Source: Anarhynchus alexandrinus (taxonomy: Eukaryota > Chordata > Aves > Charadriiformes > Charadriidae). Taken from it: a DNA stretch of 64,000 nt. Under the pieces are notes generated by a model that worked only from the letters and a program-made list of their open reading frames with translations, made no database searches and was not told where the DNA came from. Position numbers and translations under genes: made by a program. Location: contig VUYV01000156.1 of the NCBI GenBank assembly GCA_008711295.1, forward strand, positions 773,492-837,491. The letters are read 5' to 3'. Each line of letters begins with the position of its first letter. The stretch's first letter is position 1. Of this stretch, positions 13,566 through 26,157 are shown in pieces.

Positions 13566-15586
13566 GGCAAATTGCAAAGACAGTGTTATTACATAGGCCT
13601 TTTTGCAGTTGTGGTGCATAAGTATCAAGAAATCTTATTTTGCTTTTCAATCTGGAGGAATAAATTAAAGTATCTGCCTGCAAAGTTACTGGCACTGAAT
13701 TTCAAAACGCAATTGTTTTTCCATGATTGAAATGTGTTACTTCTTAAAGAAATTAGTATTACTCTGAAGTTGTTATTACCTCTGAAAATACAGATTTTAA
13801 AAATAGCTATGGACTACATTGATGAGATACTTGATGAGCTACTTTAGCACCCTTCTTTAAAAGTCTCTTGTATTAATGTGTGCTTGTATAAACTTTCCAA
13901 ACGTTGATCCAGAACCTGTTGCTGCTGCAGCCTTTCCTTGCCCACTAGTTTGTGAGGCCTTTGTGGGCTTTTAAAATAAACTAATATAAGAAAATATAAG
14001 AAAAAAGTCTGGAAATGGAACTTCAGTCTCTTTTGTAGTTGGCTGTGTGTACGAGGGGAATGCCTTTAATGTCAAGTTCTGTGCAACTTGTCTTAAATTC
14101 TGAATCAGTATAAATTTAAACTGTATATGTGAGCTTAATTTGCTTAGTTTCAGTAGGAAACAACAGTAGGAATAGAAAACAAATATTCAGTGTAAATATT
14201 GAGATACCTAATGTTACAGGTTACAAAAGAGATTTCACTGTACAAAGTCCTCATGTGAAAACATTCCATCCATTCAACTATTTTTTTCTTTTTTTTTTCT
14301 TTTTCTTCTGACCATGGACTGCTTATGGTTATTGTGGCAGGTGAAACAGTCTGAATGAATTGTATTTATTGTATTGCCATGAAAAAGAAAAAAAAAAACC
14401 CAGACAAACCAGATAAAACCACTAAGCACTTTCATCTTTGGCTGCGTTAAGTTTCATGGGGAATCTTGGATATGAGGGATGGGAAAGGTACATACAGCAA
14501 ATGGGAAAAAGGATGGAGTCAGGAGCAAACTTACCTCAATGGTTGGCTTAGAGCCCATGCCCCGTGAATTATTTCATGATGCTATATGTGATAATGTGTG
14601 AAAATTGGAGGGGAAGCAAGGTTTTTGTTGTCTTCAGAGCACCTGTGCAGCCGTGTTGGTTTTGTTGGGGCCCGTGTCCTAAATTCGTTGCCGCGTGGGC
14701 ATGCGAGGTACCTGCGTCCCGGCTGATAGCGCCCAGCGCGTGGGCAGCAGATGGGGAAGGTGTGAGTCTGGAGGATGCTGAGCTGCAGACAAGGTGCCCG
14801 GCCGGCAGCAGATGGTTGTCTGGACTGCTGGCTCCGCGATAGAGATGGATGCTGCGGTGTGAATCGCGTCATCTCTTTCTCTCTCACAACACACCTTGGT
14901 TTTTTTTCTGTTTCCCCCAGACGATGCATGTCACAGCACTCTTCTGCACCCGTGCACCAAGCAGCTTGGTATGGGTTTGAAATTATGCTGTGTTTTGAAC
15001 TCTGTCAAGTATAAACAGGTGCAGGAGCCTGAACAATTCCAGTCTTTTGTTCATGGACCTAAATGCAAACCTTTTGTTGAACGTAAGCTCTGTGTTAATT
15101 TTTCTTTTAGCTTAAATGAAAGAGATTGCTGTGTGCTGTGAACAAAGATCAAAATTAGAGACTTTGTGCAGTAAGACTGTTCTATGAACAGTTGTGACAG
15201 CTCGCTGACAGTAACAGAGGAAGCGTCTTTAATTCTGTAAGTCTGACTTCTTGCCAGTGAAGTAAGATTTAACCTGGCAGGCAAACTTAGACAGTTTTAC
15301 CCATAAATCTGATAACCTGATCTAAACTTGTGCATTTTTCACATTTCCCCAAATACAGATATTCTACCAAATGTACCCAGGGGATCTATCTTTTTTTGTT
15401 TGTGTAACAGCAAGTCATTTTGAAGAGAAAGGGGGGGCGTGAGAACTGGCAAGTAGATAGGAGCATTTTAAAGAAACTAACTTGATACACAAACGGGTTT
15501 GTTCTTTCTATGTGGAAAGCAAAACACAGAGTCTATCTGCCCAGGCTCTTGCCAAACTATGTGTGTTCCCAAGTTAAGACTGTTTT
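13566..15586 (+). other. KIAA1671: Intronic, no gene seen
   Basis: AT-rich sequence with a poly-T tract at 14281-14310 and an A-rich run near 14381-14398. The GC-richer part at 14640-14870 has overlapping open frames on both strands, but no splice-flanked or recognisable coding segment. Confidence 0.5.
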
Positions 15587-16037
15587 CATAGAATCATAGA
15601 ATAGTATAGGTTGGAAGGGACCTTGAAGATCATCCAGTGCCACCCCTGCCCTGGGCAGGGACACCTCCCACCAGCCCAGGTTGCTCCAAGCCCCGTCCAA
15701 CCTGGCCTTGAACACCTCCAGGGATGGGGCAGCCACAGCTTCTCGGGGCAACCTGCGCCAGGGGCTCACCACCCTCAGAGTGAAAAAGTTCTTCCTAATA
15801 TCTCATCTAAATCTCCCCTCTTCCAGTTTGAAGCCATTCCCTCTCATCCCACCACTCCATGCCCTTGTAAAAAGTCCCTCCCCAGCTCTCCTGGAGCCCC
15901 TTTAGGCACTGGAAGGGGCTCTAAGGTCTCCCCGGAGCCTTCTCTTCTCCAGGCTGAACCCCCCCAACTCTCCCAGCCTGTCCTCCCAGCAGAGGGGCTC
16001 CAGCCCTCGCAGCGTCTCCGGGGCCTCCTCTGGACCT
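15587..16037 (-). mobile_element. CR1 LINE, about 450 bp, 3' part of ORF2 plus 3' UTR
   Basis: The copy starts with the CR1 terminal repeat (CATAGAATCATAGAATAG) followed by GGTTGGAAGGGACCTTGAAGATC. It then carries the reverse complement of the last part of the reverse-transcriptase ORF: the minus strand reads [11 protein letters not shown] and LPREAVAAPSLEVFKARLDG-like peptides in broken frames. It is 5'-truncated at about 16037 in the SLEKRR-upstream segment. The 212-codon + frame over it is an antisense shadow. Confidence 0.95.
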
Positions 16038-17134
16038 GTTTTAAAGCAGTTCTGTTGGTCTTGGTTTGGAATGAAAGAAAAAACCATCCCCCTTTGCTCC
16101 GGCCGTTGGGCTTTTGTGTGGGTGCTAGCTGTGGGGCCGGGGTCCTGCCGGCCGGCCGGGGCGGTGGGGTGGTTGGGGAGTGGGACTGCTGCAAACTGGC
16201 AGATCGTTGGGAAGCCTTGAGAATATTACTTGGCATTTCAGATGGCTGAGTAGCAAAACATTTCTTTTTTTACTTCAAATGTGAATTTGAAGGTGACATG
16301 GTAAAAACTTTTATTATGGGACATTACATGTAAGAACTTCAGCCAGTAGGGAGGAACGCTTGCTACTCCTTTGAACGTGACAATTCAGATGGCAAAATAG
16401 AGAATACAGAGGCAAAAATTAGGAGGATATAAAAAACATAAGTTGTTTTGTAGTGTCTGAGGAACCCGAGGAGTAATTGAGTCTGGAGCCATGTAGCTAA
16501 GCTCAGTGCAGTGCTGCGTCTTTAAATAGTCCATAATGTCAAACACAACAGGTTAAATTAAGTTCTCTTACTAATGAAACAGAAAGAGAGTCGATGTGGA
16601 ATGCGAGCCCAGAACAGCCTTACAAGGGCAGGCTTTGCTCCTCGGTGGCTGCTGGAGACTGAGCGTAATTGAGATGGACACACGCAGAGGCCCGAGATGG
16701 AATTGAAGCTGTCATGATCTTTGCAAGTACTTGATCATGATATTTGTTTGCATGTGGGGTGATGACTCGCAGAAAACACTTCAGAAGTGTGTGAATTATT
16801 AACAGTTGCTAACCGGCGTGGAGCGATGGGGCGTGAGGCAGGTGAGCATCAGGAGAATGGGCTTCTGATGGAGAGTCCCACGAGGGACAAGCAGAGACTT
16901 TGTTTTTGCAGTTGGTTTGAAGTAACGTTGCCCATCCTTCTGTCACATCTGCTTGGCCGACAAAGCGTCATTCAGGGGTCCAGTCTAGGTGAAAACTAAT
17001 CCCCAATATCCTCTTGCTAGGTCTCCAGCTGGAGTGCCTTCCTGCTTCCATGCACGCAGCAGGGAGGTGGTGATGGGGGGACCTGACCTTTGTGCAGTGC
17101 CCTGTGGACCCTGCGAACAGCTCACGCTCATGGT
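16038..17134 (+). other. KIAA1671: Intronic, no gene seen
   Basis: Sequence between two CR1 copies. A short GC-rich patch at 16095-16190 includes a CCGGCCGGCCGG-like run, and the rest is AT-rich. No splice-flanked coding segment is recognised. Confidence 0.5.
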
Positions 17135-17203
17135 GGGACTGATGGTTGGACTCGATGATCTTAAAGGTCCCTTCCAACCTAGACGGTTCTCCGATTCTGC
17201 GGT
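17135..17203 (+). mobile_element. CR1 LINE, 3'-terminal fragment
   Basis: The segment GGTTGGACTCGATGATCTTAAAGGTCCCTTCCAACC, followed by a degraded tail (TTCTCCGATTCTG in place of TTCTATGATTCTATG), is the CR1 3' end in sense orientation. Only about 70 bp are kept. Confidence 0.88.
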
Positions 17204-20200
17204 GGGGCTGTGCCGCAGTTCCACCGGCCCCTCAGGGGGTGTGTTCCGTGCTGTGCTACGTGCAGGCCTGCTTCTCATTTGACCTTCCAAGCCTTTGTAG
17301 TCATTAGCATAATTATATGTATTTGAGAACAGGTGAAGCTCAAAACGAGCTGAAAGAAGCTTTTGGAAACCATAATGTAACCATAGAATTTTGTTTTCTA
17401 CTGAATGAGGGGAAAAACAGGGCTTGTTACTTCTTTGTGCAGGACTGTATTTTTGAGTTGTAGGTGGAATAAATGTTAATAATAAAAGCATCCAGCAATG
17501 TTTGAATAACGAGGTCCCCTTTGCTGCTGTGGTAATTAGTCATGCAGTACTGGTTAGCAGTGTGCTTTCTGTTTTCTGAAACTGCAGACCCTTGACAGAT
17601 CCAGGGTGGCTGCAGCATGAGATAATCACTAGTATTTTTCAAGGACAGAAGATCGTCTTGTGCTGTTCTTGTTCAGAAACAAACCCGTGCTCAGCCAAAA
17701 AGACTGCTGGACTCAAGTGACTGGGAGACAATTATAGAACATCTGTATGGTTTGAGCTATGTTCTGTAGGCTGATAGTTAGAAAAAGATACGTGGATCCA
17801 CCAGAGAAGAAGTAAATACAGCCTGTGTGTAACCCACATGCTGTTATTTAATTAAAATACAGTTGTGTGCTTTTGCCAGCTGGGAAGTTTGTGTTCAGCC
17901 CTACAGAGCATCATATTCTGGGGAGCCCTAGAAAAGAAAGAAAGAGAAGGAGTTGGTGTGCTCCCCGGGGAGCCCAGGCTTTACTGATACGTTGTGTGTG
18001 CGCCCACAGGCAGGAGATCTTGTCCGTGGCGCTGTGCTCTTTGAAATTGGTGCTCTTCTATGGCTAATTAGTCCTTAACCTATTGTGAAGTTTATGTCTT
18101 TCAAAGTTATTTTTAATAGTGGCTTGTGTTTTTCATACAGGTGAAACCTTGCATGAATCAGAAAAGTCGCAAAACGTGATTTGCTACTCAGTTTCTTACA
18201 GCTTCTGAAAACTCCATCCTTTAGACTTTCCAAGTGTTCTCCAGCGTTGGCTGTTGTAACGGGGTCCTCTGAGGTTTCGGTGGATTATTTTACTTACCAG
18301 AATAGAAGGGATAGAAGCAGTCTGTTTTAATAAAGTAGAATAACCCTCCTCACGCACGTGTGCACACGCACACACTCTCTGCACAGATCAAGGCAGAGGT
18401 CACCATGTTATGCTTTCGGTGGGGAGGGGTGAAAATAAAAATACGTATTGTGAAATAATCTATCCAGTCCTTGCAGCGTCCAGTGAGGGGTATTTTTGAG
18501 GACATTGCATCTGTGTAATTGCTATGCAGATGCGTTGTAATAAAGCAATATTCCTACAAATTTTCTTAAAACTTAATCCATTTTTTTCAGACCTCAGTTA
18601 TTTTTAGATGGATTTTCTAAGGAAACTAAGTTTGACCGCGTAGTCTGTCAGTCTCCTGGCAGCTGCTGAACTCGGCCGGCTTTGCTATGGAGCAGAGAAC
18701 ACGCAGTCACTTACGGCGTTTCAGCTGAAGGGGTGGAAAAATCTTCAACCATTTGAATTTGATGGTGAAAGCGCATCTGATTCTCTTCTAAAACGTTTTA
18801 CCATGATGTTAATTGAAGTGTAAATCTAAGCAATAATTTAGATGCTGAGTACACTTAAATACCTAGCAGTATGTTCATGTGGTAGCCAGAAGATACTAAA
18901 TTTAGTATTGCAGATAAACTGAAATCAGCAGCTTTACAATCTTCTAAGGATGAAAATGGTAAATTGGGTATAACATCTCGCTCTTTTCAGGGCAGGTCTA
19001 ATAAAAAACCAGAATGTGTTCTCTAGTGAATTTTCAGATCCTTCAAGTCACATACATGTGTGAGAAGTTCTTGCGGCAAGCTGTAAGGAAGCCGCCTTCT
19101 GTGGATGTTGGGTTGAATCTGGTCGTGCATCTCCTCCCATTTTGCGACAGGCGATATACCAGAAATTTGGTTAAATTTCAGTTCTGCCGTGCCCGTCCTG
19201 TTTAGGTGAAGGGGCTGCTGACTAACGGGCATGGCAGCTACAGTCCAGAGCACTCCCATTGCTATTTTGGGGGGCCACTGAATCAGACAGAGCCTGAAAC
19301 CATCTAAAATAGCAAAGTGCCTCATGAAGAATCCCTGTGCTGCAGCAAGCACAGAGCTGCCCTTGCAAATGTGCAGATGTTTGAAATACAGATCTGAGAT
19401 TAAACAGCGTAAAAATGTGTAGTGAGTCTTAAATTTCAACTTTGGCTGCAGGATCTCCATTGTTCGTGAAGCGTTATCCATAACTGTGTCAGAATAAATT
19501 TAATTTTTTTTTTCTGTTTCTTTAAAAATATAGGAAACATCCAGCTCTGGGGGCATTTGATCAAAAGTATCTTTCCATTTCCATACAAAACCACCTCTGT
19601 AGCTCTTTAAAAGAAGAACTATGTGAGAAAAGAAGGCTTTTCTCTGTTGGCTGGATTCCCTTTTAACACTGAGAGTTTTTGTTAGACTGCTAATTTGAGA
19701 ATGTTCAAGACATATAATGTATTCAGAAATGAAGAGTAAGATACGGAAAGCTGCATTTTGTCACCAAAGTTTTTCTTGGCGATAAGTTACAGGTTGGTAG
19801 AGTTCAACTCTTAAAATCAGTGCTTGAAAGGCAGGACAGCGCGTTTGCTCAGAGCCTCGTACGCTTGGGTGCACGTTTGTAAGTAGAATTTCTGATACAA
19901 TAAAACTTCACGTGAGGGCCATTTCATAAAGTATTATCTAGAAATTTTTCATTCCATTCAATCTCTTCCTGAAAGGTTCAGGGCAGGAGAGGGTGATGCA
20001 AGACTATGGTACTTTGTATGGCAAATTAAGCAACAGCAACAAAAAACCTCTTGAATAAACAAGAAAGGGAGCAGCTTTCGACATGCCTTTCTTACCTTCG
20101 TACCTTCCCCTCTTTCCCCTCAGTTCTAAACTAGTCACGTCTTGACTTTGGGCACCTACTTAGGTTTATTGATTTCAAACCTTAGCTTTTATTTCTGCTG

Positions 20201-20560
20201 TCCTCCCAAACAGGCTCTTTCCAGAAGTTCCATGGCCGGGGACGTGTGACTGCTCAATGTCGCCCGTTTTCATCCGTGGGCTCCTCTCGTTCCCCCCACC
20301 CGTTTCAGGCTTCGCAGCGGCAGTACCGACCCCACGGTCTCCCGGCTGCCGGGGAGGGAGCGGAGCTGGGCAGTGACAGCCAAAGCCGTTAGCAGTGTGT
20401 CAAAGTGGGGAAAAAAAAAAAATGCTTTAAATGGTCAGACCTGTTCAGGTTTGTTTTGAGCTCCTGGCTTAATCATTATCTTGCCCTGAGATCACAGGCA
20501 CTGCCTTGAAAGCACCTTGTTTGAGTTTGGCTATTGCATAATAAAACAGCTGTAGGGAAG
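17204..20560 (+). other. KIAA1671: Intronic, no gene seen
   Basis: AT-rich with no recognisable exon. A CA/TG-rich patch lies at about 18350-18380. The longest open frame (minus strand, about 150 codons near 19020-19480) has no recognisable family features and no splice context. Confidence 0.5.
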
Positions 20561-21420
20561 GCGCTGGCCGAGTGCCCCATCGACCCCGGGAGCGGGGAAG
20601 GCTGTGTCCCAGCCCGCCCCGGCCCGAGGGACGGAGAGGCCTTTCGTGTGGGTGCGGAACGCTCCCTGGCAGAGGTGTCGCTCTCGTTTTCCCCAGGAAG
20701 GGTTAAAATCAGTAAGTACACGTGACATATGCAAACTATGAATCATTCCAATAGATCTGTGCGACTCCTGCCTGCTTAGGCAGCAAGCAGATGCTGTTCC
20801 CTTGGTTGCCATGGTAACCCTGCCTGTACTCCAATAAAGCCCAGCCCAGATCCTTCCTTAGGCAGCGCTCTGCGGCTCCCTCACCTCCCGCATTGTTTCC
20901 CGGCCGGAGAAGAGGCCGGGACGGGGCGCAGGCGGTGGGATCCCAGAGCCAGCGGCGCCTTTCGCCTGCGTGTGACCTCTGGCGCCTTGTGCGGGTGCGG
21001 TGGCAGCAGGGCAGACCTGGCGGGCGAGGCTGAGACGGCGTTGCCAACACCAGCGACAGCCGGCGGCTTCCGAGCGCAGCTCCAGATTGTCTCGAGAGGA
21101 GCAGGCGTGAGCGGCGGCTTTAGCAGGCACGGGGAAAGTCTCTCTGCTGCCTACCGGTACGGCGTTCTCCCATTCCCAGCGGCGTTCCTCCTCCGTTACG
21201 AAGCCCCCCTTGAAGCAGGCGAGCTGATGTCATTCGGAAGATCTTTGGGCAGGCTCTGAGCAAGTCCAGTCGTGAAGGCACGGTCCCCCTTCGGCTTCGC
21301 TGCGCCTCGCGGGGTTGTGGTCTGCGTTTCTGGCAGCGAGGGTCTTGCAGGATGGTTCTGAAGACGGGAGGACTGGTGAGCGGGGGATTCTGCCGGTCCT
21401 GATACCTTCCCGCGGAGTTT
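20560..21420 (+). promoter_or_regulatory. KIAA1671: CpG-rich promoter candidate for the 22.0-kb KIAA1671 first exon
   Basis: After about 3 kb of AT-rich DNA the base composition switches to GC-rich with many CpGs (for example GGGACGGGGCGCAGGCGG near 20920 and GAGACGGCG near 21030). The block contains an RFX X-box at 20805-20818, a CCAAT motif at about 20830 and possible first-exon donors such as ACTG|GTGAGC at about 21376. It ends about 600 bp upstream of the coding exon at 22000. This is consistent with a CpG-island promoter and a non-coding first exon for a short KIAA1671 isoform. The start site and the exact 5' exon are inferred. Confidence 0.5.
20805..20818. promoter_or_regulatory. RFX X-box
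   Basis: GTTGCCATGGTAAC fits the RFX-family consensus GTNRCC(N0-3)RGYAAC at every position with a 2-nt spacer. It lies at the left part of the CpG-rich block, about 1.2 kb before the 22000 ATG, and a CCAAT motif follows about 15 bp downstream. RFX factors bind such sites in ciliary and other genes. Activity here is inference. Confidence 0.6.
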
Positions 21421-21999
21421 TTGGGGAAGAAAATAATTTGGATTTGTTGTTCAGAAGGTCTGATCGTCTTGCTGCTAAATGGATTGTATAGAAGCATCAG
21501 AACTTTGTGTAATGTACTGTTACCTGAAAAGCTGCCGAGCCAGAAGAATACGATTTTTTTTATCCTTCTGATATTTACAGCAAAACAAAAACTTGGCTTA
21601 AAAAGGGAGTTGCTTTTCCGGCTCTGAAATGAGACAGTAAGAGACTAATTCTGTGCTTGTAAGCGGACTGATTTCAAGTGACTGTCAGGATTCAAACCTT
21701 GATTTCTCTCTTTAACATGGCTGAATTAAGCATATTTTGATGGAACTCTGGAAATCTGCTTGTAAGTAGGAAAAGTCTTTTATTTTTTCCTACTTGACAA
21801 ATACCAATCTCCAACCTCACATATCTTTTGTTGTTTAAATATAGAAATATGCTGGCGGTTATAGCGTAGCACTATTTACATTAGCCGAGAGTACTTTTAT
21901 AAGTGGAATCTCTTTTGCAAAATAAAATCAGGGTTGTTAAGGAGAATATATTTGACAATAATTGCTACTGAATATTGATTTCTCATCTCTGCTGGAAAA

Positions 22000-22284
22000 A
22001 TGGATTACCTTGGAGACAAACTGACAGTGGCACAAACTCACATGACCCAGTGGATGGGCACAGTGCGGAGATCCTTACAGGAAGCACTAAATTTAGTCAC
22101 TACTGCGGTTGCTCATGAACGGACTAGCGGGGAAGGTGGAAGCAGGACTCCCTTCAAGCGCACCTCCTCCTTCAGGCACTTTGCATCCCGGAGCAGAGAG
22201 TCCTTCCGAAGGTTTTCAGTGCGGAGTCAGCAGAGGTTTTCCTCTTTGAGGAAGAGGCAGACCAGTTCAGAGCCGCCTGAGCTT
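22000..22284 (+). CDS. KIAA1671: Alternative first coding exon of KIAA1671 (95 codons, basic Ser/Arg-rich)
   Basis: The ATG at 22000 opens 95 codons up to a donor CTT|GTAAGC at 22285, phase 0. This matches the phase-0 exon at 37611, and the summed short isoform would be 393 residues. Residues 1-40 (MDYLGDKLTVAQTHMTQWMG and on) look like an amphipathic helix. Residues about 48-90 are strongly basic and serine-rich (FKRTSSFRHF, RRFSVRSQQRFSSLRKRQ), with RRxS/RxxS-type sites suited to basophilic kinases such as PKA or to 14-3-3 binding. The frame is free of stops and protein-like in composition, unlike surrounding intron. Reading through the donor gives a stop after 101 codons. Its place upstream of the common exons and its phase support assignment to KIAA1671. 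Confidence 0.75.
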
Positions 22285-25200
22285 GTAAGCTATCCACCTT
22301 TTTGAGACTCTCGAGGTAGAGAATACAATGCAGAACCCTCTCGGTTTTATCGCGGCGTTTTATCTAACAGCAAAACCTATACCGTGTCTGCTTTTCCATT
22401 TAAAAATAGCCCCCGACACACTTCCAGGTAGTGGTGTGTGTCTGCCTGCTCCCAGCTGGTTTCTTTCTGCAGCGCAGGTGGGTGTTTCATTTGCCAGGGA
22501 ACGCAGTTCATCAGGGTTTGGGGCATGGGGAAAAATGTTGTTGTTCCTTGTTAAAGCAAGGCAGTAAGGTAGGACGAATATTTGTGTAAAATTAGAAAAA
22601 GAAAGTTAGTCTGAAGCTGCGCTTGTGTGGGTCATTTCAAACACCGCAGGTCAGTGTGACTTTGCACATCGGTATTTGTAATCGTTCAGTAAAAAATGCC
22701 CGAAGCTAATTTTGTAAAAAGAGTTAAGCGCTGTCACTCTGCAGTCAATGGTAAATGATCGTTATTCTCTTCTTTTATGGAAAAGGAGGTGTTTATTCTC
22801 AGTATAACTGATACTTTGTCATGAGACAGAAGCGATATGACCAGTGTGACTTGTGAGGGCTGTCGCGGGGCAGAGGCAGGGTGTAACTCCATGGGAGCAA
22901 AGGAAAGGTGAAGAGCTCTTGGTTCACCGCGACGGCGTGCCACGCAGAGCCCCCCGCCCTCCCTTTTTCATTAAATGCCTTTCCTAGTCTGTAGGTGATT
23001 TTCAGGAGGGACCATCTGTGTTGAATGGTGTGGCAAAGTGGTGGGGGAAGCGCCGGTTGTGTAGGGAGAAGCCCCATCCCAGGTGGGCTCTTGCAGCCGG
23101 GCCGGGGTCTGCCGTGCCCCTTGCAGGCATCCTTCAACACCCCCTCTTTCTAGTTCCAGCAAATACTGCAAAGCAGCATTGGTTTTAGGTTATAGTGTGT
23201 GAAAGGTAAACTACTCCGGTTTATTCTGTTTTATTTCATGGAGAGGAGCCTAAACTGGTGATTTGAGTTGTACTTGAAACTGGTGATTTCAGACTGACGC
23301 TCGAGCTATGGGAAGTGGGTGAACTGTGGTTCCTTGAGTGTTCCTTGAGCCTTGGTATCAGTATGTGGGTGAATCCTGAACTGCTCGCTCTCGGAACTGG
23401 CCAAAATGTTGCGGTGGTGTGTGTTTTTTTATGGGTTTTGTGTTTGTGTTTTTTTTTTTTTTTTAAACAAAGTAGTTATTCACTGTAAAGTGTAAATACA
23501 TAAAGTTCTGATGTGGCCTCACAGAGGTTTGTTCTCTGGATGACTGAAGGTAAAGTTGCATTCCTTGGGCAGGCGTGGCGTTTGTGTACAGGCTATTTCC
23601 AGTACTTTTTTATCAGTTATGCTTATAGCATTTTTGTCCTAGCTTGCTATTCATCTCCTGTTTGGCTGTACTGGAAAAGAAAATACTGTCAAGTGAGCAC
23701 AAAAGAATGAAGAGGAAAATATTTGGTAACCAGTGTTACAGTGTTAGCGTGGTGAAGTTCTGTTGGTTTCTTTTTTAAGCTGATATTTTAGATTTATTAG
23801 AATGATCTGAATAAGAAACTTGTTTAAAAGAAGTGAAGATGGAAAAATGGAAATGTGGAACCCGCAGAGGGCAACTGTATGACTTTCCTTACTCACACTG
23901 CTCTGCTTACAGAGCAGAAGTGCTGAGACGCAGGGTGACCTTTCCAGTTCATTCACTGGTGACGGCCACTGGAGCTGCTGTTCCTCTCTTTCAGCAGTGA
24001 TTTTGTATGTGCTTGGCTTTACGCATGAATTTGGTTTAACCTGTGCTCCGACTTCGGGTCTCGGCACTTGTGAAAGTTCCTGGTTTCTGCCATCGCATCT
24101 TCCATCTGGCTGGAACATGCTCCTGGTTTTACTTAGTCCTTGGCGCTACTAACATTTTTCTACAAAAAAAACTCCTATGGAATAAGTATAAAGCACATAA
24201 TTCATCATAAACTGCCTTCTAAGTTGTTTTAGGGATGTACTGAAGAGTAGTCACTCCGTGCTGATGCTTCAGCATCTGCTTCTTGCAGTTAAACAAGGAG
24301 CGAGCGGGCCCGTGGGCTTCTGAGCCAGCTGCTGCCGCGTGCCCGACCCGGCGAGGGCCGGCGGTGCTCAGCTCCCTCCCGGCTATCGCTGGTGGCCGCT
24401 GGCTGGGAACTTAGCATTGTACAGGACCAAGAAACCCGTCAAAACTCAAGTCAAACAGCACAATTTAAGATAGCGTGAGTGAACTTACTGCTGAGGTTGA
24501 AGGTAGTGGAGGCGTGAGAGCGCATTCCGCTGCATCGCTGCAGCTGTCTGTCCCCTCTCGTGACTTTGGTGGGCTTTCACATTAAATCCCAAGGGAAATA
24601 ACAGGTTGCGGTTTGTATGGATCCCCTGTCACTGCTTCAGATATCTTGTAGAGGAACTAAAAGTATTCATCTATTTATTCATATATCTGCGACTTCTAAA
24701 AAATGCTTAGTCTCAAAAATTGTCTTGTTTTCTGTTTAGTTCTGTACTTAAGTTGCCATCCTATGTTTGTAGCAGCTTTTATGGCAAAGGGCTGATGGTG
24801 TGCGTGCTGCCTGCTGGATCCCGCAGGGGGAAGGCCGGGGCTGTTCCACAGGTCTGCCATAGGTGCCGTTCCCAATCTTTTTAAACGTGGGGAAACTGGA
24901 AGGTGAGCACCTTATTGATAACATAGTACAACATATTTTAGCTGGGAACTACTGCAAGCTGTGCAGCTGGGAAAGGGCTCATGGGTATCGCATTTTTTTC
25001 TGGGCTGTAAGAGATTTTTATCTGCTACAGAGGAGCTCTGGGATTGGAGTGAAAGGGATTTGACGTAATTGGTTATTTCCTTGCTGGAGGTCATAAAAGT
25101 AGGAACCAGGCTGCAAGAGAGAAGAAATAATTTTCTTTTTAAACAGTTCTCGTTAACAGCTCAGGGATTACGTGTTCGCTTTGTTATTCCGTTCATACCT

Positions 25201-25562
25201 TGTCACATTTTCCTATTCGATGTCTGCCAGGGCTGACGTCCTGACCCAGCGCCGTCTCTGGGGCTCGGTGTGTCTCTGTAGCGCCGCAGAGAGGAGGTTC
25301 TGCAGCAGATTCCACCAGTATATCTGCGTGGATATACCTTATTTAAAATGTAATCCTCTAGCTTTTGTATGGGAACCAGACTTTATACGCTGGACATAGT
25401 GAATTTCATTTGTGCCTTATAAAATCTCTTATACCCTCCATTTTATTTTTTAATTTAAATCCATATGCCTTAAATTACACCTAGGTAAATAAATGTCTAA
25501 CACAGGGCAATCTGATCCTGAATCTAGAGAAAGTATAGTCATGTTTTTAAGAATTGATGGAT
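22285..25562 (+). other. KIAA1671: KIAA1671 intron, no further exon seen
   Basis: The intron starts at donor GTAAGC (22285). It contains a poly-T run at 23450-23464 and short GC-rich patches at 22860-23120 and 24300-24410. No coding segment with splice sites is recognised. Confidence 0.6.
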
Positions 25563-26157
25563 TCATAGAATAGTTTGGGTGGGAAGGGACCTTTAAAGGT
25601 CATCAAGTCCAGCCACCCTACAACGAGCAGGGACATCTTCAACTAGATCAGGTTGCTCAGAGCCCCGTCCAACCTGGCCTGGAATGTTTCCAGGGATGGG
25701 GCAGCCACCACCTCTCTGGGCAACCCAGGCCAGTGTTGCACTATACCTCATTGTAAAGAATTTCTTCCTTTATATCTAGTCTAAATTTACACTCTTTTAG
25801 TTTTAAACCCTTACCCCTTGCCCTATGGCTCCCCTCCCTGATCCAGAGTCCCTCCCCAGCTCTCCTGGAGCCCCTTTAGGCACTGGAAGGGGCTCTGAGG
25901 TCTCCCCGGAGCCTTCTCTTCTCCAGGCTGAACCCCCCCAACTCTCCCAGCCTGTCCTCCCAGCAGAGGGGCTCCAGCCCTCGCAGCAGCTCCGGGGCCT
26001 CCTCTGGCCCCGCTCCAACAGGTCCGTGTCCTTCTTATGTTGGTGGCCCCAGAGCTGGAGGCAATATTCCAGGTGGGGTCTCAGGAGAGCGGAGTAGAGG
26101 AAGAGAATCTCCTCCCTTGCCCTGCTGGCCACACTGCTGGGGATGCAGCCCAGGATA
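25563..26157 (-). mobile_element. CR1 LINE, about 595 bp, ORF2 C-terminus plus 3' UTR
   Basis: The + strand starts TCATAGAATAGTTTGGGTGG, the reverse complement of the CR1 3' end. The minus strand still encodes pieces of the end of CR1 ORF2: ASRAREEILFLYSALLRPHL followed by [22 protein letters not shown]. About 110 codons remain open before the frame is lost. It ends near CTGGGGATGCAGCCCAGGAT (minus-strand ILGCIP-type sequence), where it is 5'-truncated. Confidence 0.95.

Noticed and set aside
15611..16249. 212-codon + strand open frame
   Set aside because: It is the antisense of a CR1 LINE extended into GC-rich flank; the peptides correspond to reversed CR1 ORF2, so it is not a gene.
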